Shown piece after piece: positions 34,301 to 46,758 of a stretch of DNA of 64,000 nucleotides. A model generated the notes under the pieces. That model made no database searches. It worked only from the letters and a program-made list of their open reading frames with translations, and was not told where the DNA came from. Made by a program: the position numbers and the translations under genes. Within the stretch, counting starts at the first letter, position 1. The number at the start of each line of letters is the position of its first letter. Origin of the DNA: Cornus controversa (Eukaryota > Streptophyta > Magnoliopsida > Cornales > Cornaceae); NCBI GenBank assembly GCA_026545225.1, contig CM048845.1, forward strand, positions 27,370,001 through 27,434,000. Direction: 5' to 3'.

Positions 34301-37300
34301 TTTTAATAAAATCACCCTCAAATTCTACCTAATTATGCACACATGATCTGTATTTCGAACAATTACAACTAAATATAACAAAGCCAAAAATCCCAAGAAA
34401 ACACACTATCACTTAATGCTAATAACTAAACCAATACACCATTAACATATCAAAAGACTAAAGATGTACATTTTCACAACCAATCTATATGCCAAAATCA
34501 AAAAGGAAATCGATTTGTCAAAAACAATTTCAATTTCCTAGCACTTCTATTGAACAATTGATCAATATTCAATTATCTTTCTATTCAAAAACTTAGCACT
34601 CCTATACATCTATCCACACATGATCTTTACATTGTTCATTTCCTGGCAAAAATTGACTTTCAATTTTCTTGACACTTTCCCACAAAATCCAAGCAAGTAC
34701 GTACCTGCATCACACAAGTCTAAATTTCAGTATTCTAATAATGCTAAGAACTTGAAAAGGGAAAAAAAGTAACACTAAACAAATAACCAAATAGATCCAA
34801 CTCGAATGGAGATAGAAACGAAGTTGTAGATAGAAACTAAGTCATAGATAGAACAAAGTAGCAAGCAAAGCACTTCAAATTAGATCAGTAAACTTCATAT
34901 AAATGCAACAATTAGATACCTCATACAATATAAATACTATAAATGGAGCCCCATTCAAATTGAGCTTTTAAATTTAGATTAACACAGACTTGTTAATGTC
35001 TCGCATGTGTGTACTTGAAAAATAACCACATGAACATTCTTAATGCATATCAAAGGAAGAAAAAGGGTAAAATCAACCTAAATTTCCTTTACTTATACCA
35101 AAAAGTACAACTCAAACTCAGGAAAAAATCATAAGACAAATTAAGCATTAGGTAGCTTCATAGAAGCAACTTTTGATCACAAATAATGTTACATGTATTC
35201 ATAAATTAAAGTAGCCATTGAGACAACCTCAACATTGTAATTTTAAATGCATTACACTTAAATACACTTGAAGGAATACATATTTGCAGTCCAGAAATCC
35301 TTCAAGTCAATCTTGTCCTAAAAATGCATTTTTGTCACAAAGAATTAATGAATGTTTAGGGTATGACAATGAGATTCAACCTCTATTTCAGTGTATTTTG
35401 AGCTAATATATACATGAGAATGTTCAACAAACTTGATTACTTTAATTAAAAAAAAAGACTTAATTAGAATTAAAAGTCAGTTACTAAAATACCATATCAG
35501 CAATGTTAACAGGTTCAAAAATAAAGAATTCTTGTGTGTGCATCAGTGTAGAGCCTCAAAAAAAATTGTGGATCTTAGAAATCTGGGCATATATACTTCC
35601 CTAATACATATTTTCATGACACTAAAGTTTTTAATAGATCAGTCATTGGTCATGAAAGTAACATTAAGCAGTAACTTAGTTAAACAGTCCGTAGGGTTAT
35701 GACATACTAAAATACATATTAAGGTCAAAAATCATCCAAACAAAATCAGACTGAACCTCATATGATTGAAATAATCATGTTCATACCATTTACAAGTTCA
35801 TATTATCATTTGCATACTCACAGAAGTGTTTAGGGACTTGACAGCAACAATGAAGACTTGACATCTTCTGTTCATGCTGAGTTTTTGAGGTCCAGACCTT
35901 AAGTTTTTGCAGCAGCCTTCAAATAGCTTTTCTAGCACAAAAAACTAATTCTTCTAGCTCAAATACACATGCTGAAGGTACAACATAAGATTTTTGCACT
36001 CAACATTACAGCTGAAAACCTAAAAGACCCTAAGTAGAGGTTGTTAAGGACTGATTAGAAGACATATAACAACATACTTGAATTTTTGGAAAAATGTATG
36101 TTTGGGTATAAAATATGGACTCAAAAATGACACCCAAAATCTTGATTCAACATAACTCAACCCAAAAACCTGTATACCCCAAAGCCATAGACCCTTGTCT
36201 CACTTCTACACTTAGAGGATGAAGACTACAAAGCTCTCTCACAAATTCTTAAAAATAACTCTCATCAAGAATGAACTCCATATAGCACAATAGAACCATA
36301 ACAGATGTAGTTGAGCATTGACAGCATCATACTTAGTTAGTTAGTTGAGGTATGCAAATTGGGAACTTTGAGCAGCCTTAGATTTTTCTTGGTGATTACT
36401 TGAGATGATGGGAAATGGCAATCAATACTTGCTCACACCAAGGATAGTCTCATATTTTTGGATTTTTATAATGGCAATAGCCTTGAGACATTGATAGCAA
36501 TAGGATTTAACTTTGGTTTTCAGTGTTGGCAGATCAAGGTTTAAACAAGCAGATATGGATCTAGCACTAATTGATGCAATTCAACAGCAAGATAAAGCTT
36601 ATAATGTGATTTAAAACTTGCTAATGAACATTTAAATCTCAAACATCACCAAGCAATAAGAGCAACCAGACGACAGTCCTTAAGCAATTTATATATTTTT
36701 TTTATCTAAAAACTGAGCTTCAGTAATGCAACTAATAACGCAACTATCAGCAAGCCTTTAATGCATCATGAACACCTTAAACATGATTAAATATGGTTGC
36801 TAAAATCGTAATGGCATCCATACAATTCATCTAGAAAAATAATCAATACTTTGGATCACCAAAACTAAGTAATAAGGTGCAACAACTAGCTATAGGATGC
36901 CAAAAAATAAATATTTCCATTCACAAAAAAAAAAAAAGCATTTAAAACATACTTTGATAGTTAAATCTGTCAAGTCTTCAAGATAATACAAGAACCATAT
37001 AACAAATAGATAGGTCAACCTAAACACAAAATCATCTAAATTGTTTTATGCGACTTGTAGTTCTTCTAAGGTCTTTTGGGTTACAAGAAGTTCATTTTCA
37101 AAGACCTTTCATTCATCATGATCAAAGGCTTCGAGACACATTTTCACTTTAGTAAAATGCACTTGTGCTGACTGAAAATTCTGCTCACAAAATATACATG
37201 AGCAGTATAATGAGACAGCATAAATCAATCACAAACACCATTTTCATATTAATACTATGGTTTAATCACAATAAACAGTGATAGTAAGTACCACTTACCA

Positions 37301-37406
37301 TTACGTACTCTAGACTACCCTTAACAACTTGTGTGTGGAAACTTTTGTTTACTTCACAAGTCTTGATATTTTTGTTCTTTTGCCTATAAACAAATAATAT
37401 ATTTTT

Positions 37407-37436
37407 CATGACCCAAAACCGTGGGTCATGAATAAA
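37407..37436. repeat. Short perfect hairpin in the CACTA interior
   Basis: TTCATGACCCA and TGGGTCATGAA form an 11 bp stem around an 8-base loop. It is too short and isolated to call a terminator or RNA gene in a plant. Confidence 0.7.
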
Positions 37437-38049
37437 GTGAGTTTCTGAAAGGAAAAAAAATGGGACAGTAGGCCATTTTCGTGCAATCTGTGCAACAACT
37501 TTCAAAAATTCATAAACAATTCAATACACATTGGATTGATTCAAGCTAAAATTCCTTGAAAACTAGGCTCAGAATGCTTCAAATATGAGCCACTCCAAGT
37601 AGTAGAAAGTTTCCCAATCAAATAAGTTTATTAGATTAAGAAACTGAAAAAAAAAAAAAACTCAAACACATCACCAACAAAGTCGCAGAGCATCATCCAA
37701 CCAGTACACTACTAGCCATCATCTTTCAATAACAACTATAACACATTAGAATGACCATTTGAATCATTAGAATAAGATGTTTAGAGTGTTAATGATATCT
37801 ATTATTGATTATGAATCCTAGTTTGAGTAGGATGGTAGTGTTAATAATGCCAAAGATTAGGTTTAGTAGTCTTAAAGGACTTAAAATTGTACAAATTTAG
37901 TAGGGCCTTTTCCACATGACCTGAGTTTAGATGGGAAGAAAAGCATTACTAGATACGGGATTACATAGTTGGGTGCTTAGCGCAATCCCATGGAAATTAT
38001 GTTTATGCATGTCATTATATATGTACAATATTTTATGTGTCCTAGAAAT

Positions 38050-38052
<3 letters not shown>

Positions 38053-38084
<32 letters not shown>
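38053..38084. repeat. (AT)n microsatellite
   Basis: About 16 AT units. Confidence 0.95.
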
Positions 38085-38087
<3 letters not shown>

Positions 38088-38238
38088 CAAGTAAATTCAT
38101 GCCAAGTCAGTCAATTAAACTCTTTGATTTTTATCTCTTCAAGAAAAGTGATTATAACAATCCTTACGGTATAGTTGTTGATCAGAGATTACACTTCACA
38201 AGGTGTTCAGGAGATGTAGTTCTTCCTACATTTGTTTT

Positions 38239-38505
38239 GAAGTTGTGTTGAAGTAAGGTTGCCAAGATAGGATTCTATAGAATCAATGAGGGATACATAG
38301 GATCGGGATCAAGGATCATCAGATTATATATAACTACTAGAAAATAACTCAAACTAACTTTTGTATTGAAGTTGTGTTGAAGTAAAGGGATGTAGTTCTT
38401 GTCAAGACCAGGATTCTATAGAATCAATGAAGGATATATAGGATCGGGATCAAGGATCGTCAGATTATACAAAACTACTAGAAAATAACTCAAACTAACT
38501 TTCTA
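38239..38505. repeat. Tandem duplication in the CACTA, about 130 bp x2
   Basis: GAAGTTGTGTTGAAGTAA starts both copies (38240 and 38368). They share AGGATTCTATAGAATCAATGA and GGATCGGGATCAAGGATC. The second copy carries about 12 extra bases. Confidence 0.9.
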
Positions 38506-38929
38506 AATCAAATATCTTTAATATAAGTAGTGAATAAGGCTAAACATCCAACATAACCAATATTCTAGCAATTTCAATTAACATTAATAGATACATGACA
38601 AACACTTAAAGTAAAGGCTAAACAAATAGAAAAAGAGAACAGAGAGAGAAAAGTTCAATTTAGTTCAAAAGACTACTTTTTAGTTTAGAAAAAAGAACAA
38701 AACAAAGATAGAAAGAACAGTGGAAAAAAATGAAGTATGTCTTTCTTTTTGTTTCAGAATGGACAAAGAATAGAAGCACATTTTATAATGGACAAAGCTT
38801 CCCAATGATCTTCCTAAATGAATATAACTAATAGAATGCAGAATATATATGCAAAAGAATATGAAAAGAAAATCAGATAAAGTAAATTCCTGAACAATGC
38901 CACTTGCATTTAACTTGCATAACTCCTCA

Positions 38930-39098
38930 TTACCAAGTTTATAGAAACACATTATTCAATTCAGATTAATTTAGAAGAATTAAATTTCTTATTTTTAGTC
39001 ATCAATAATTCATCACTAATTAAAATCATATAAGTGAGTAACAAGAGAATTACCAAGTTTATAGAAGCACATCATTCAATTCAGATTAATGTAGAGTG
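38930..39098. repeat. 42 bp direct repeat, 120 bp apart
   Basis: CAAGTTTATAGAAACACATT... at 38934 and CAAGTTTATAGAAGCACATC... at 39055, both running to ATTCAGATTAAT. Confidence 0.85.
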
Positions 39099-41649
39099 TC
39101 CTTGAGTAAAACTAACACTTACCCAGTCAACATTTCCTGAAATAAATTTAGTAGCAGTATATTTATGCCTTGTTAGGAGCTCCTGTAACATATTAAGAAA
39201 CCACCCACATTAGATGTTTATATTAAGGGAACAACTTTCATTATTTAAAATATTATTTTCCTTTTACTGGAGAAACAAAAAATACTGTGTAACAGATTGT
39301 TCCAAGCAATGATAAATTCAGGAAATTTAATAATATTCACAAGCACAACAACCATTCCACATTAGATGTTTCTATTCAATACTCAAAGCTGGACAGACAT
39401 ACATGTAGCTCGTTTGAGTTACACGTGTCCCCGTCTGAACCTGAAATAAACAAAGACGCCCATTGATGATACGTTGTGCAAATTATATAAAACTAAATGT
39501 TGAAAATTGAAAGAACAAGACTGCTATAACATTGAAAGCTCGTTAAGAACACATTCATAGTAGCTTAATGAAACAACCAAGTATAATGAGATTTAATATA
39601 GAACAAATTCAGGAAAATTTTTAGAATAAACAAATGGTACTGATCTATATTAGTACCATAGAGTTTTAGCAGACATTTCACAATAGAGATTTATAGGTAC
39701 TTACCCTACATAAACAACTAGAACAAGCTCAAAACCTTTTATAATTCAGTAGGTGTTCTAGATGAACAAGTTAGGTATAATTTTGCTTCACCAATATTAC
39801 AATTTGAAAATGCATTATGAAGTTTACTTGGAGAAAATTCAATAATATCTTCTTGTTGGCTTATTTTACTTTGTCATTATTTTATTTTATTTAAATCATG
39901 GACACAAAAGGAGAAGCAGGAGACTCTCTAATAATAGTCATAACCATCGTGCACAAGAATTGAAGTTCAAGGCTTCTTTCTCTTTTAAGGTTCTCCACCT
40001 AGATGCAAAATTATTTTTGAGGTCAGAATCTAGGGTGTGATGGGAAAGAGCAATAACCCCTTGTAAGAGACCCATTGTGTTACCGTCAACTGATTCTAAC
40101 TAATCAAAAATAAAAGGAAGCCAATCTGTAGCAGTCCAAACATAGCCATTCATCATCATCCCAAGACTCTTCGCTACAGAAAATATTGTCAGACCAGAGT
40201 CAGAATTTATATGTACAATAAACCCAAGAATCCATCAGGTTTAATTTATTTAGGCTGAGCATCAACTTAATTGATGGTCATACTTAATAGCTTGTTTTTT
40301 AAGTTATAAAATTCAAATATGCTGCTACTTCATACAAATATTTGTACAATTTCAGTGCAAAGAAATATCAAAAAAGGATTACACAACATTTTTTGGCATC
40401 AAAATTCAATACTTTAGAGGCAATATATCAATGGAACAAAAGAACAAACAAGGACAACTCAAGTCTGCATAGTTAAACAACCAAGGGCTGGGCTATCTGG
40501 CCAACCAAATATATGATGCTTAATGCCATACATTAATAGGCAATTAAAAAGCAAAACTACAAATTCTTGGAACAAGGACAACTAATATAGACAATCTCGA
40601 TTCAAATCGATGCACAAACTAAGAGGTATGTTCGGAGCACCAGTTACTAGAAATGTCAATCATTAACCTTAAATATCTTATATAGGTTATTGGTCAAATT
40701 ATTCTGCCTCTCTATTGAACTTGTTATTGAGCTTGTTTGAGTTTTAAAAAATTCAAATAATCAACTTCATCCATCATGCAACAAATTAATTTGAATCAAA
40801 CTAATCAATTAAAACAAATCACAAGAAATTTGACTATATCTAGTGTTTCAATTCAGGTAAATAATTACCAAAAGCCACCAAATTTTGAAGAAGCTCACTT
40901 GTAGTCTTTCTAAAGAAAAACAGAGTGATAAAAAGATAAATTTTTTTAAAAACATAAGCAATACACATTGAGGCAAATTCAAGCACTGGTAATGCTAAAT
41001 GGAAAACAAGATTAGATATCACAGATCTTAGTATGTATGTAAAAGAGAGAGAGAGATGCACTTGGAAGTGGTGATTTGAGTGGTGGAGCCTGAGTAGATG
41101 AAGCATAACAAAGTCCTATTGATTCCAATTCTATCTTCTTAAAATCTTCATTGAGAAGAGAACATAAGCCATGCTGAATGGAAAACATAAAACTGTTGTG
41201 CACACACATGCATATACATACAAATATTGATAATTTAAAATATCCAAAAGAAGAAATTTCAATCAAGGTGATTGAATCTAGGGCAAAAGCAAAGGAAATC
41301 AAATAATAAAGTAGTTGAGAAATGATACCAGATGATTCGATGATCGATGCCATTGGACCCAAAAAGGATGAATTTGATCTCCGATTGGCACATAACAAGT
41401 TCGGATGAGCTCTAAGGAAAGAGAAACTTGTCTTCTATAACAGATGAGAGAGAGTGTGAGATGAAATTCGGATTAATCGTGAGAGATGGAGGATTGAGAA
41501 AGAGAGAGAGAAGAGAGAGAGAGTTTGTGACAGAAATTGGATGTTCTTGAGAGAAAGGGGGTGAATCATGAAATGAAATGTCCTTTCACCTTTACCAATG
41601 TTCATGAGAGGGGAGAGAGAGGGAAATGAAAAGGAGTGTGGCTTTGGCT

Positions 41650-41976
41650 AAATAGGTTAAGCGGGAGTGAAAATTTTAGAGCGGCAGGGGAAAATTTGAA
41701 ACGGGAAACTTATTCACGAGGGAATAGGTTCACGAGGGGCTAGGAATCCCGTTAAAGTTTAACAAATATGTCGTTAATACATGCAAACATTAACGGAGTT
41801 TTTAAGGCACCGTGAAAACTTTAATTTTTGAGGATCTTGTTTGAACGTCATGAAAACTTGACCATTTATAAACCAATGACGAGGGGTCTCTTGAGAATCA
41901 CGCAAAAAGTACTTTTTACGATGTAAAATACAAGAACCCCGTAAATGTTATGTCGTAAAAACCCACTTTTCTTGTA

Positions 41977-41979
<3 letters not shown>
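41650..41979. repeat. Right CACTA terminus and subterminal repeats
   Basis: Repeated ACGGGAT, CACGAGGG and TTTACG-type words lead to the TTCTTGTAGTG tip. They are inverted relatives of the left array. Confidence 0.8.

Positions 41980-42017
<38 letters not shown>
41980..42017. repeat. (TA)n tract at the CACTA insertion site
   Basis: The element ends inside a TA repeat. The left flank (33865-33880) is also TA-rich, so the target was a TA microsatellite. Confidence 0.9.
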
Positions 42018-42022
<5 letters not shown>

Positions 42023-42764
42023 TTAAAATGACAGTTTATTCACGGCACCAGGCCACCATAGTTTGAAGGATTTAATAAGAGAGTTAGCCTATAACACTTA
42101 ATGAAGATGGAGATATGAGATCACAAAATCTCATATTTTATTTAGAATCTTTTGTTTTAAGGCTTATCTTATTTGCAGATATGATCCTCGAAAGTGAATA
42201 ACAGCTTCACAAGCTTTTGAACGTGAGTATAAAATCTTCTTTTACCTTCCTTTTTGGTGACTAGAATGCAATGTGAAAGAAGTTCTTGAACATAGTGTAT
42301 AATCTTTAGTTTCTTTTCTTTTGGAGCTCTTCAATCATTCTAAGATAATTAATTTTCTTAATTGGTTGATGATTCTTCATGGTTGTTAATTTGGTAACTT
42401 TTCTTAGTGGTATACATGAACAACACTAGTAACGAGATTTCGCCTTTAATTAATTTCACTACTTTTTGTACGATATTAACATAATATAGAAAATAATATT
42501 TTTTTAATTTTAAACCTTCAGATTTTTGGTCTTATTCATCCAATACATGGGTACAATTTCTATGACTTGCCGAATATAAACCAATTGAGAAGATCTTGAA
42601 AAACTTGTGTATGAGTTGCTTAAGCTTGATGAGTTTGAATTTTTTTTTGGGTATAAATGATTAGTAAATATGATCTTGAGAATAATAAATAGGTGTATGT
42701 TGGATCAAAGACTTACCTTGTAGCAATTAATTTGTGAACAATACAACAATGCCTCAAAAGTAAT
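42018..42764. other. Non-coding stretch between CACTA and LTR element
   Basis: No gene recognised. It is the left side of the site split by the LTR element at 42765-48824. The right side continues at 48825. Confidence 0.5.
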
Positions 42765-43434
42765 TGTACACACAAATTTCGTGTCCGAAAATCTAGGAAT
42801 GAAAATTAGTGACAAATAATCAATTTTATTTATTTAAGAAAAAGGGTACAATCCTCTGTAAATCTTTACAAATGAAAGATAAAGATAAGTCATCTGATTC
42901 GATTTCATTTGTGACCGGCTTCAAGGGCTGCTAAAGCTCGATCTTGAATTGGATTGAAACTTTGGTGAAGAAGAGCACGTGGATGATGTGCTTGTTGTTC
43001 TTCTCCTTCAATGTTTAGATGCTTTGGAGCTTTGGACTTTGAGTGAAGAGTTCTGCAGAGCTTCAGCTTTTTCTGAGAGTCTTCTGGTCTTCTTTCTCCC
43101 ACCTCTGGACCTTTATTTATAGGCTCAACGGAGGGGTAGATTTGTAACTTTCTTTTCTTCTGATAATTATCCTTTATGATAATTGTGATAATTATCTATA
43201 ATAATTATCTTTGATGATAATTATATATATATATATATATAACTATCCATTTAACCCATTTTCAAGTGGGCTTGGACGTTTTCAGGCAATTTGGATCAGC
43301 CCATGACTCATTTATTTGTGGTGGGTCTAGGCTTCAAATTATCTGACTCATTGGGCCACATTTCAAAGTGGGCTAAACTGAAGATAAACCCAAATTGTAT
43401 TTTGGGTCCATCATGTAATTTTTTAATGTCTATA
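42765..43434 (-). repeat. 3' LTR of the gag-only element
   Basis: Starts TGTACACACAAATTTCGTGTCC in plus reading and ends AATGTCTATA. It matches 48137-48824 throughout, including a shared TATA microsatellite near 43226. Confidence 0.9.
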
Positions 43435-43549
43435 AATTGCCCCCACTTCAAGTCTTGCGCCATATTGAGTTTGTCACATATTTAAGCGGGACTTGAAGTA
43501 TTTATATTTCGCAATTTTTTTTTTTTGCGAAAATCCAACTACAAAAAGG

Positions 43550-43845
43550 ATGTCTTCTTTGTCTAGTTGAATTGGAGTCTTGAACATAATATGACTTTTT
43601 TTTTTCTTGTCCAAGTGGAACTGAAGACTTGAGGATCCAGTTACAAATATGATTTTTTTTCCTTGTCCAAGTGAAATTAACACTTAAGGATCCTGTTGCA
43701 AATAGGATTTTTTCCTTGTCCAAGTGGAATTGAACGCTTAAGGATCCTGTTGCAAGTAGGTTTTTTTTTCTTGTCCAAGTGGAATTGAACACTTAAGAAT
43801 CCTGTTGCAAATAGGATTTTTTTTTTCTTGTCCAAACTAAAGTGG
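43550..43845. repeat. Tandem array, about 55 bp unit x5-6
   Basis: CTTGTCCAAGTGGAATTGAA followed by CACTTAAGGATCCTGTTGCAAATAGG and a T run. Anchors at about 43606, 43662, 43715, 43770 and 43827. Confidence 0.9.
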
Positions 43846-43959
43846 AGTCTTCAAAAAAATATAATTAATCTGCCACTATATATATGTAACATACGCTTCA
43901 AACTCTTCATATCAGAGAATAATTGAGAGAAATTTCATGAATTTCAGCAACTAAGCTCT

Positions 43960-44350
43960 CTTTTCTTTTTACATTTTTTTTCTTTTCTTTCTTTCTTTCT
44001 TTCTCTCCTTATTTCACGCCTTCTCTCTTCTACTTTTTTTTTCTTCTCTTCTTTCTTTCTCTTCACGCTACACTTCTTCTTCTTCTTTCCACGGGATTTT
44101 TTTTCCTTTTCTTTTCTCTCTTTTTTTTTATTTCCTTCTTTCTTCTCTTCTCGCCTGTTTCTTCTTCTTCTTCCTTTTTTTTTTTCCTTTATTCTTCTCT
44201 CTTCTCTTCATGCCTGTTTCTTCTTCTTCTTCTTTTTTCTCCTATTCTCTTTTTTTTTCCTTCTTCTCTTAGCCGCCACTTTCTCTTTTTTTTTTTTTTT
44301 TTTTTCTAGTTGACACTTTGCTTTGTCCTTTTCTTCCTTCTTTTTTTCTT
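43960..44350. repeat. Long pyrimidine tract (CTT/TTC-rich)
   Basis: Nearly pure T and C on the plus strand for about 390 bp, with runs of TTC and CTTT. The lysine-rich frame on the other strand is a reading of this tract. Confidence 0.85.
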
Positions 44351-44769
44351 TGATGTGTAAAAAAAACAAAGTTTCTTTTTTGTTACTTGGTAGATTTGAA
44401 CACAAGATCTCATGAGAAGACATTATAGCACCACACCATCTCTACTACACAACTCTTTGTATTATAAACCTTTGGAATATAATATAACATACAACTGAAC
44501 TTCGAAAAACACACATTTTTTTTTTAACAACTTTGCCTTCCACGATCACTACTAACCATCTTTTTTTTTTCCAGATCGGTTTCTACTTGTGGGTTTTGCT
44601 CAAGTTTTGTGTGGCCTCAGGAAAAATATAGATCCATTGAACTCATCGAGGAAAATAACTTTACGTGAGTCACTCAACTCTTCTCTTGAAAGCTTTAATT
44701 TTTTTTTTTTGTCAATTATTGCAGGTCAAATTGCTTCTCTCAGAATATGGAGTTCCAGACGTCATTCAT

Positions 44770-45640
44770 TAGTCCCTTCGGGGTCCTTTAGTACACTTCG
44801 GTGTCACTTTATCGTCCCTTCGAGGGTCCCTTAGTGCACTTCGATGTCATTTTTATTGTCTTTTAGTGCACTTCGGTGTCACTTTTTCGTCCCTTTGGGG
44901 TCCCTTAGTGCACTTCGATGTCATTTTTATTGTCCTTTCGGTGTCCCTTAGTGCACTTCGATGTCACTTTTTTGTCCCTTCGGGGTCCTTAGTGCACTTC
45001 GTTGTCACTTTTATTATCCCTTCGGGTCCCTTAGTGCACTTTGGTGTCACTTTATTGTCCCTTCGGGGTCCCTTAGCGCACTTCAGTGGTCCCTTAGTGC
45101 ACTTCGGTGTCATTTTATTGTCCCTTTGGGGTCCCTTATTGCACTTCGGTGTCACTTTTATTGTCCCTTCGGGGTCCCTTAGTGCACTTTGGTGTCACTT
45201 TTTCGTCCCTTCGGGGTCTCTTAGTGCACTTCGGTGTCAATTTTTCGTCCCTTCGGAGTCCCTTATTGCACTTCGGTGTCACTTTTATTGTTCCTTTGGG
45301 GTCCTTTGGTGCACTTTGGTGTCACTTTTTCATCCCTTCGGGGTCCCTTAGTGCACTTCGGTGTCACTTTTTCGTCTCTTCAGGGTTCCTTAGTGCACTT
45401 CGATGTCACTTTTATTATCCCTTAGCGCACTTCGGTGTCACTTTTTCGTCTCTTTGGGGTCCCTTAGTGCACTTTGGTGTCACTTTTATTGTCCTTTTGG
45501 GATCCCTTAGTGCACTTTGGTGTCACTTTTCTGTCCCTTCGGGGTCCTTAGTGCACTTCAGTGTCATTTTTATTGTCTCTTTGGGGTCCCTTAGTGCACT
45601 TAGGTGTTACTTTTTCATCCCTTCGGGGTCAGGCCAAGTT
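44770..45640. repeat. Minisatellite, about 43 bp unit, about 20 copies
   Basis: The unit is built from GTCCCTTCGGGGTCCCTTAG, TGCACTTCGGTGTCAC and TTTTATT or TTTTTCG. Copy-to-copy variation is mostly single bases and short gaps, and some units lack the TTTTATTG block. All long frames across it (both strands) are translated repeat. Confidence 0.95.
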
Positions 45641-45724
45641 ACCACGATGCACAAATATTGTCAATATCTTGGCGGCAGGTCAGGTCACCCAACTCTTCTC
45701 TTGCAAGCTTCAAATTTTTTTTTT

Positions 45725-45960
45725 GTAAAGATAGTTTATACTCATATCAAGGAATGTTTTTTTTTTGTAGACAGTTTATACTCGTGTTAAGGTGTGTCAT
45801 CATTTTTTTTTTGGTAGACAGTTTATACTCGTCCCAAGGAGTGCTTTTTTTTTTTTGTAGACAATTTATACTCGTGTCAAGGTGTGGTTTTTTTTTTTTT
45901 GTAGACAGTTTATACTCGTGTCATAGAGTATTATCGATAGTTTAGGCTCGTATCAGGGAT
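45725..45960. repeat. Tandem array, about 45 bp unit x5
   Basis: GTAGACAGTTTATACTCGTG, a variable tail and a long T run. Anchors at 45767, 45814, 45857 and 45901, plus a partial unit on each side. Confidence 0.9.
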
Positions 45961-45975
45961 CACTTTTAGCTTTAA

Positions 45976-46494
45976 TTAGTCTTCAGCTTTACAAGACTCA
46001 GGAGACAGTCCAAGCTTGTGTTGAAAGGTGTGAACTAGCTCGGCGTCAATTTGGAGATTTTCTTTTTGCTTTATCTCTTCATTATACTCTTCTTGTACTT
46101 GAGAAGAAACATCTTCTTTGAACTCATTTCCCCACTTAGAAGGAAGAGGTATTTCATTCGTCATGATCCATGGAAGAGGATTAAACCTCACCCAGTATGC
46201 TTTGATTCCGCTGCGAGATTCGATCCAGACAACATCTTTTGGCTTTGGTCCCCACACTTTTCCTTCCTTTAGTCTTTTGATTTTTTGAGCCTCTCGTTCC
46301 ATATGGGATTGTAGACGATTTTGTTCTTGTTCCTTGCTTTCTTGTTTGAGACATTCGTTTCGCTGATTGTTAGAGACAGTTCGAGAAAGTGACTCTTGAG
46401 ACATCACTTGTGTGTTTCTGGGCAATAATTTTTGCGAGATTCTTGCAAGACTATTCTCATCTTGAACTTTCATTTTTGACCTCCATGTGAACAC
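45976..46494 (-). pseudogene. Second coding stretch of the gag-only element
   Basis: A 172-codon open reading, Gln/Glu/Lys-rich, with WGPKPKDVVWIESRSGIKAYWV near its middle. It lies downstream of gag in transcription sense and upstream of the tandem arrays. I do not recognise a catalytic domain. It may be the rest of a long gag polyprotein. Confidence 0.4.
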
Positions 46495-46758
46495 AATTTT
46501 TGGATCACTTTTATTTGAAGTTGTTTAAGGAGAGCTTAAATGAGCTTTCTCTGGAGGGCTTGCCCCCTGTCTGCCCAGTCTTCTACCAATGTTTTCTTGA
46601 CTCAATGTCTTATGTGACTGAGAACTTTCAGACGAAGTTATTGAAACAACATGATGTATTTCTTGATATAAGTTTTTAGAGACGACGCTTGCAACATAAG
46701 ATATACCTATTTCATCGTCCGAGTTAGGAAGTATTTCGTCTTCTTCTTCGGACTTAAC

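Larger units (their letters stand above)
33881..41979. mobile_element. CACTA (En/Spm) transposon, 8.1 kb, non-autonomous
   Basis: Starts CACTACAAGAAAG at 33881 and ends CTTTTCTTGTAGTG at 41979, perfect CACTA-type inverted ends, flanked by TAT on both sides (the usual 3-bp target repeat). Subterminal zones of about 300-400 bp at both ends carry repeated short words (TTTACG, CCCTCGTTAATA, TTAACGGG) as the family does. The 8 kb interior has no transposase frame (neither TNP2-like nor TNPA-like motif seen). The right end holds a CT-rich leader reading leftwards (about 41640-41400), then a short frame at 41398-41012 (minus), as if a gene's 5' end were kept and its body lost. It is likely mobilised in trans, if at all. 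Confidence 0.9.

Noticed and set aside
37266-37505. A 79-codon minus-strand frame in the CACTA interior
   Set aside because: No known motif, no splice support, and the composition resembles its untranslated surroundings.
44208-44423. Lysine-rich protein
   Set aside because: It is a reading of the long pyrimidine tract on the complementary strand.
44866-45790. Long plus-strand frames of 161-227 codons
   Set aside because: They are translations of the 43 bp minisatellite. All three frames of the array stay open because the unit lacks stops.
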